This document shows, piece after piece, positions 62,396 through 64,000 of a stretch of 64,000 nt of DNA. The translations under genes and the position numbers were made by a program. Source of the stretch: an uncultured Oscillospiraceae bacterium (GTDB taxonomy: Bacteria; Bacillota; Clostridia; Oscillospirales; Acutalibacteraceae). Position 1 is the stretch's first letter, and each line of letters opens with the position of its first letter. The stretch lies in assembly GCA_902490735.1 (NCBI GenBank), contig CABUFC010000001.1:124001-188000 (forward strand), in the 5' to 3' direction. The notes beneath the pieces were generated by a model. That model did not search any database, was not told the origin of the DNA, and saw only the letters and a program-made list of their open reading frames with translations.

Positions 62396-63482
62396 TTATT
62401 TCAGTCCAAAGCGATTCATAGTAACTTCTAATAGTACTCGGCAGATCATGATAGTATTCAGCTTTTGGCATTTTATCAGCTGTCGGATATAAAATTTCAT
62501 TATCTTTATATTCGTATTCATCACTTGTTACTACTGCCGTATTCGGTGAAGCATAGCAAAGCTTTTCTGCGTTTGCAATGCCAATTTCCGGCTCTAACAA
62601 AAAGTTTATAAACATTTTAGCAGCTTCAACGTTTTGCGCGTTTTTAGGGATGCAAATTGAATCGACAAAAATATTTGTTCCTTCTTCGGGATAAAAGAAT
62701 GCTAAATTCGGATTATCGTTTATCATTTGCATGCAGTCGCCCGCATAATAAGTAGCAATTGCCGCTTGTTCGCCTTCCATTTTATCATAAACTTCATCCA
62801 TAACATATGATTGCAAAATTGTCTTTTGTTCTTTAAGCTTTGTCGCTGCAAGCTGCCAATCAGCCTGATCTTCCGTGTTTAAATCAATGCCTAAAAGAAG
62901 TTGCGCCGTTGCAAAAGCGTCACGTGGGTTGTTAAAGTTTAAGATATTATTCTTATAAGTTTTATCCCACATAATGCTCCAACTTGTAGGTGTTGTTTGA
63001 ACCATTTCTTTATTATAAATAATACCCACCATGCCAACATTATACGGAACTGAATAACTGTTGTTTGGATCAAAATACAAGTTTTTGTATTTGTCGTCGA
63101 TAAATTTATAATTTTCAATTTCACCGGTGTCAAATTTTAAAAGCATGTCTTCGGAAATAAGACGTTCAATCATATAATCAGAAGGTATTATTATGTCGAA
63201 ATTAACACCACCGCTTTTAAGCTTTCCATACATTGCTTCGTTGCTATCAAACGTTGTATAGTTTACAGTAATGCCGGTAAGTCGTTCAAATTCTTGAATA
63301 ACGTCCAATGTGCCTTCGCCGCCATCGGAAATATATTCTCCCCAGTTAAACACATTTAAAGTTGTTCCTGCTAATTTTTTTGAATAAGTAGAAACATAAT
63401 TTACTGTATTATTTTCGCCTGAACAAGCAGATAGTGCGAAGATAATTGTTAAAGATATAAGAACTGCTAAGATTTTTTTCAT
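62388..63482 (-). CDS. potD: Spermidine/putrescine-binding lipoprotein PotD
   Basis: 364 residues. The signal peptide ends in LSAC with lipidated C20. The mature protein starts TLNVFNWGEYI and has FERLTGITVNYTTFDSNEAMYGKLKSGG and FDIIIPSDYMI, typical of PotD/PotF polyamine-binding proteins. It captures polyamine outside and passes it to the PotBC channel. GGAGG precedes the ATG. Its start overlaps the potC stop by four bases. Confidence 0.94.
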   Translation of the reverse strand: MKKILAVLISLTIIFALSACSGENNTVNYVSTYSKKLAGTTLNVFNWGEYISDGGEGTLDVIQEFERLTGITVNYTTFDSNEAMYGKLKSGGVNFDIIIPSDYMIERLISEDMLLKFDTGEIENYKFIDDKYKNLYFDPNNSYSVPYNVGMVGIIYNKEMVQTTPTSWSIMWDKTYKNNILNFNNPRDAFATAQLLLGIDLNTEDQADWQLAATKLKEQKTILQSYVMDEVYDKMEGEQAAIATYYAGDCMQMINDNPNLAFFYPEEGTNIFVDSICIPKNAQNVEAAKMFINFLLEPEIGIANAEKLCYASPNTAVVTSDEYEYKDNEILYPTADKMPKAEYYHDLPSTIRSYYESLWTEIKN

Positions 63483-64000
63483 TGTTGATCCTCCGTGATT
63501 TTTTGATTATTATTTTTATCTCCAAGTATATTTATTATTATCAACAATATCAGTATTGTAACGAAAATTAAAGTTGATAATGCATACATATCAGGAGTAA
63601 CTCGCTGTTTTGTCATGGAATATATCCGTATTGGAAGGGTATTGAATGTTCCGTTGGTAAAATAACTTATTACAAAATCATCTAAAGATAGGGTAAATGC
63701 CATGGCAAGACCGGTGGCAATGCCCGAGGAAATAGCCGGAATCATTACCTTGTAAAAAGCAACAAAAGGCGTGCACCCTAAATCCTCGGCGGCTTCTATT
63801 AGATGAGGGTCTGTCTGCTTAAGCTTTGGCAAAACCGATAAAATTACATACGGAATATTAAAAGTAATATGTGCAATCAGCAGTGTAAAAAAGCCAAGTT
63901 TTTCTTTAAAACCTAATAAACTTCCGCCAAAAACAAATAATAGCATTAATGAAATACCGGTAACAATATCAGGATTAATCATTGGTATGTTTGTAACATA
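63479..64000 (-). CDS. potC: Spermidine/putrescine ABC transporter permease PotC (N-terminus outside window)
   Basis: The open frame reaches the right edge of the window, so the first part is missing; 173 residues plus stop are visible, beginning YVTNIPMINPDIVTG. The inner-membrane transport EAA motif appears as EAAEDLGCTPFVAFYKVMIPAI, which contacts the ATPase PotA. Several membrane helices remain. Subunit order potC-potD on this strand is the usual one. Confidence 0.94.
   Translation of the reverse strand, partial: YVTNIPMINPDIVTGISLMLLFVFGGSLLGFKEKLGFFTLLIAHITFNIPYVILSVLPKLKQTDPHLIEAAEDLGCTPFVAFYKVMIPAISSGIATGLAMAFTLSLDDFVISYFTNGTFNTLPIRIYSMTKQRVTPDMYALSTLIFVTILILLIIINILGDKNNNQKITEDQQ

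Noticed and set aside
1..64000. CRISPR arrays, insertion sequences, phage genes or rRNA
   Set aside because: I saw no regularly spaced direct repeats, no transposase or integrase frames and no rRNA sequence. The only mobile-like feature is the palindromic element at 26297-26596.

Overview
The window looks like a chromosomal segment of a low-GC, spore-forming, anaerobic Firmicute of the class Clostridia, most likely near the Oscillospiraceae/Ruminococcaceae. The evidence is SpoIIE, YqfC/YqfD and a YlbJ-like protein, the sepF-ylmH-divIVA-ileS-lspA and ylxM-ffh-rpsP-khpA-rimM-trmD gene orders, three T-box leaders, glycyl radical and ferredoxin-dependent enzymes, many TTG starts with strong Shine-Dalgarno sites, and two secreted dockerin proteins as found in cellulosomal gut and rumen clostridia. 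The taxon is inferred; there is no rRNA in the window.

Layout. 1-12145 (+): mutL 3' end, miaA, an HlyD-like membrane protein, yggS, the division genes sepF-ylmH-divIVA, ileS, lspA, an RluD-type pseudouridine synthase, a HAD phosphatase and a split transketolase. 12168-13667 (-): a peptide-type binding lipoprotein. 13806-17283 (+): ylxM-ffh-rpsP-khpA-rimM-trmD. 17445-18840: an HPr-like protein lacking the phosphorylatable histidine, tRNA-Pro, a small membrane protein, a hairpin-rich non-coding stretch and tRNA-Arg. 18846-26294: an AraC regulator divergent from a glycyl radical enzyme and its activase, then a GH2 beta-mannosidase and a lipid kinase. 26297-26596: a 300-bp nested palindromic element between converging genes. 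26603-35748 (mostly -): gapA, then a six-gene run (two flavoproteins, a cation efflux protein, a Ddl-like ligase, a membrane-anchored MurF-like ligase, an alpha/beta hydrolase). 35875-42204: PHP phosphoesterase, YlbJ-like protein, yqfC-yqfD, two dockerin proteins around tRNA-Gly, an MFS transporter. 55990-64000: S1-domain protein, spoIIE, lon, engB, potD and partial potC.

The most striking region is 42200-55907. Three consecutive transcription units each start with a strong promoter and a T-box leader. By mutual alignment I read the specifier codons as ATC (Ile), GTA (Val) and CTC (Leu). The units encode three acyl-CoA-ligase-type enzymes, a complete 2-oxoisovalerate-type ferredoxin oxidoreductase (small Fe-S, alpha, beta and gamma subunits) and a branched-chain aminotransferase. 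T-boxes switch genes on when the cognate tRNA is uncharged, so the cluster looks biosynthetic: branched short-chain acids would be activated to acyl-CoAs, reductively carboxylated to 2-oxo acids and transaminated to Ile, Val and Leu. Two of the ligases carry N-terminal XRE-HTH and cupin domains. The third is fused to a degenerate isomerase-like barrel and is translationally coupled to a LeuA homologue that has lost its catalytic residues but keeps the leucine-binding regulatory domain. This suggests that each ligase has its own sensing module.

All functional calls come from reading sequence motifs. No database search was possible, so substrate assignments are inferences.
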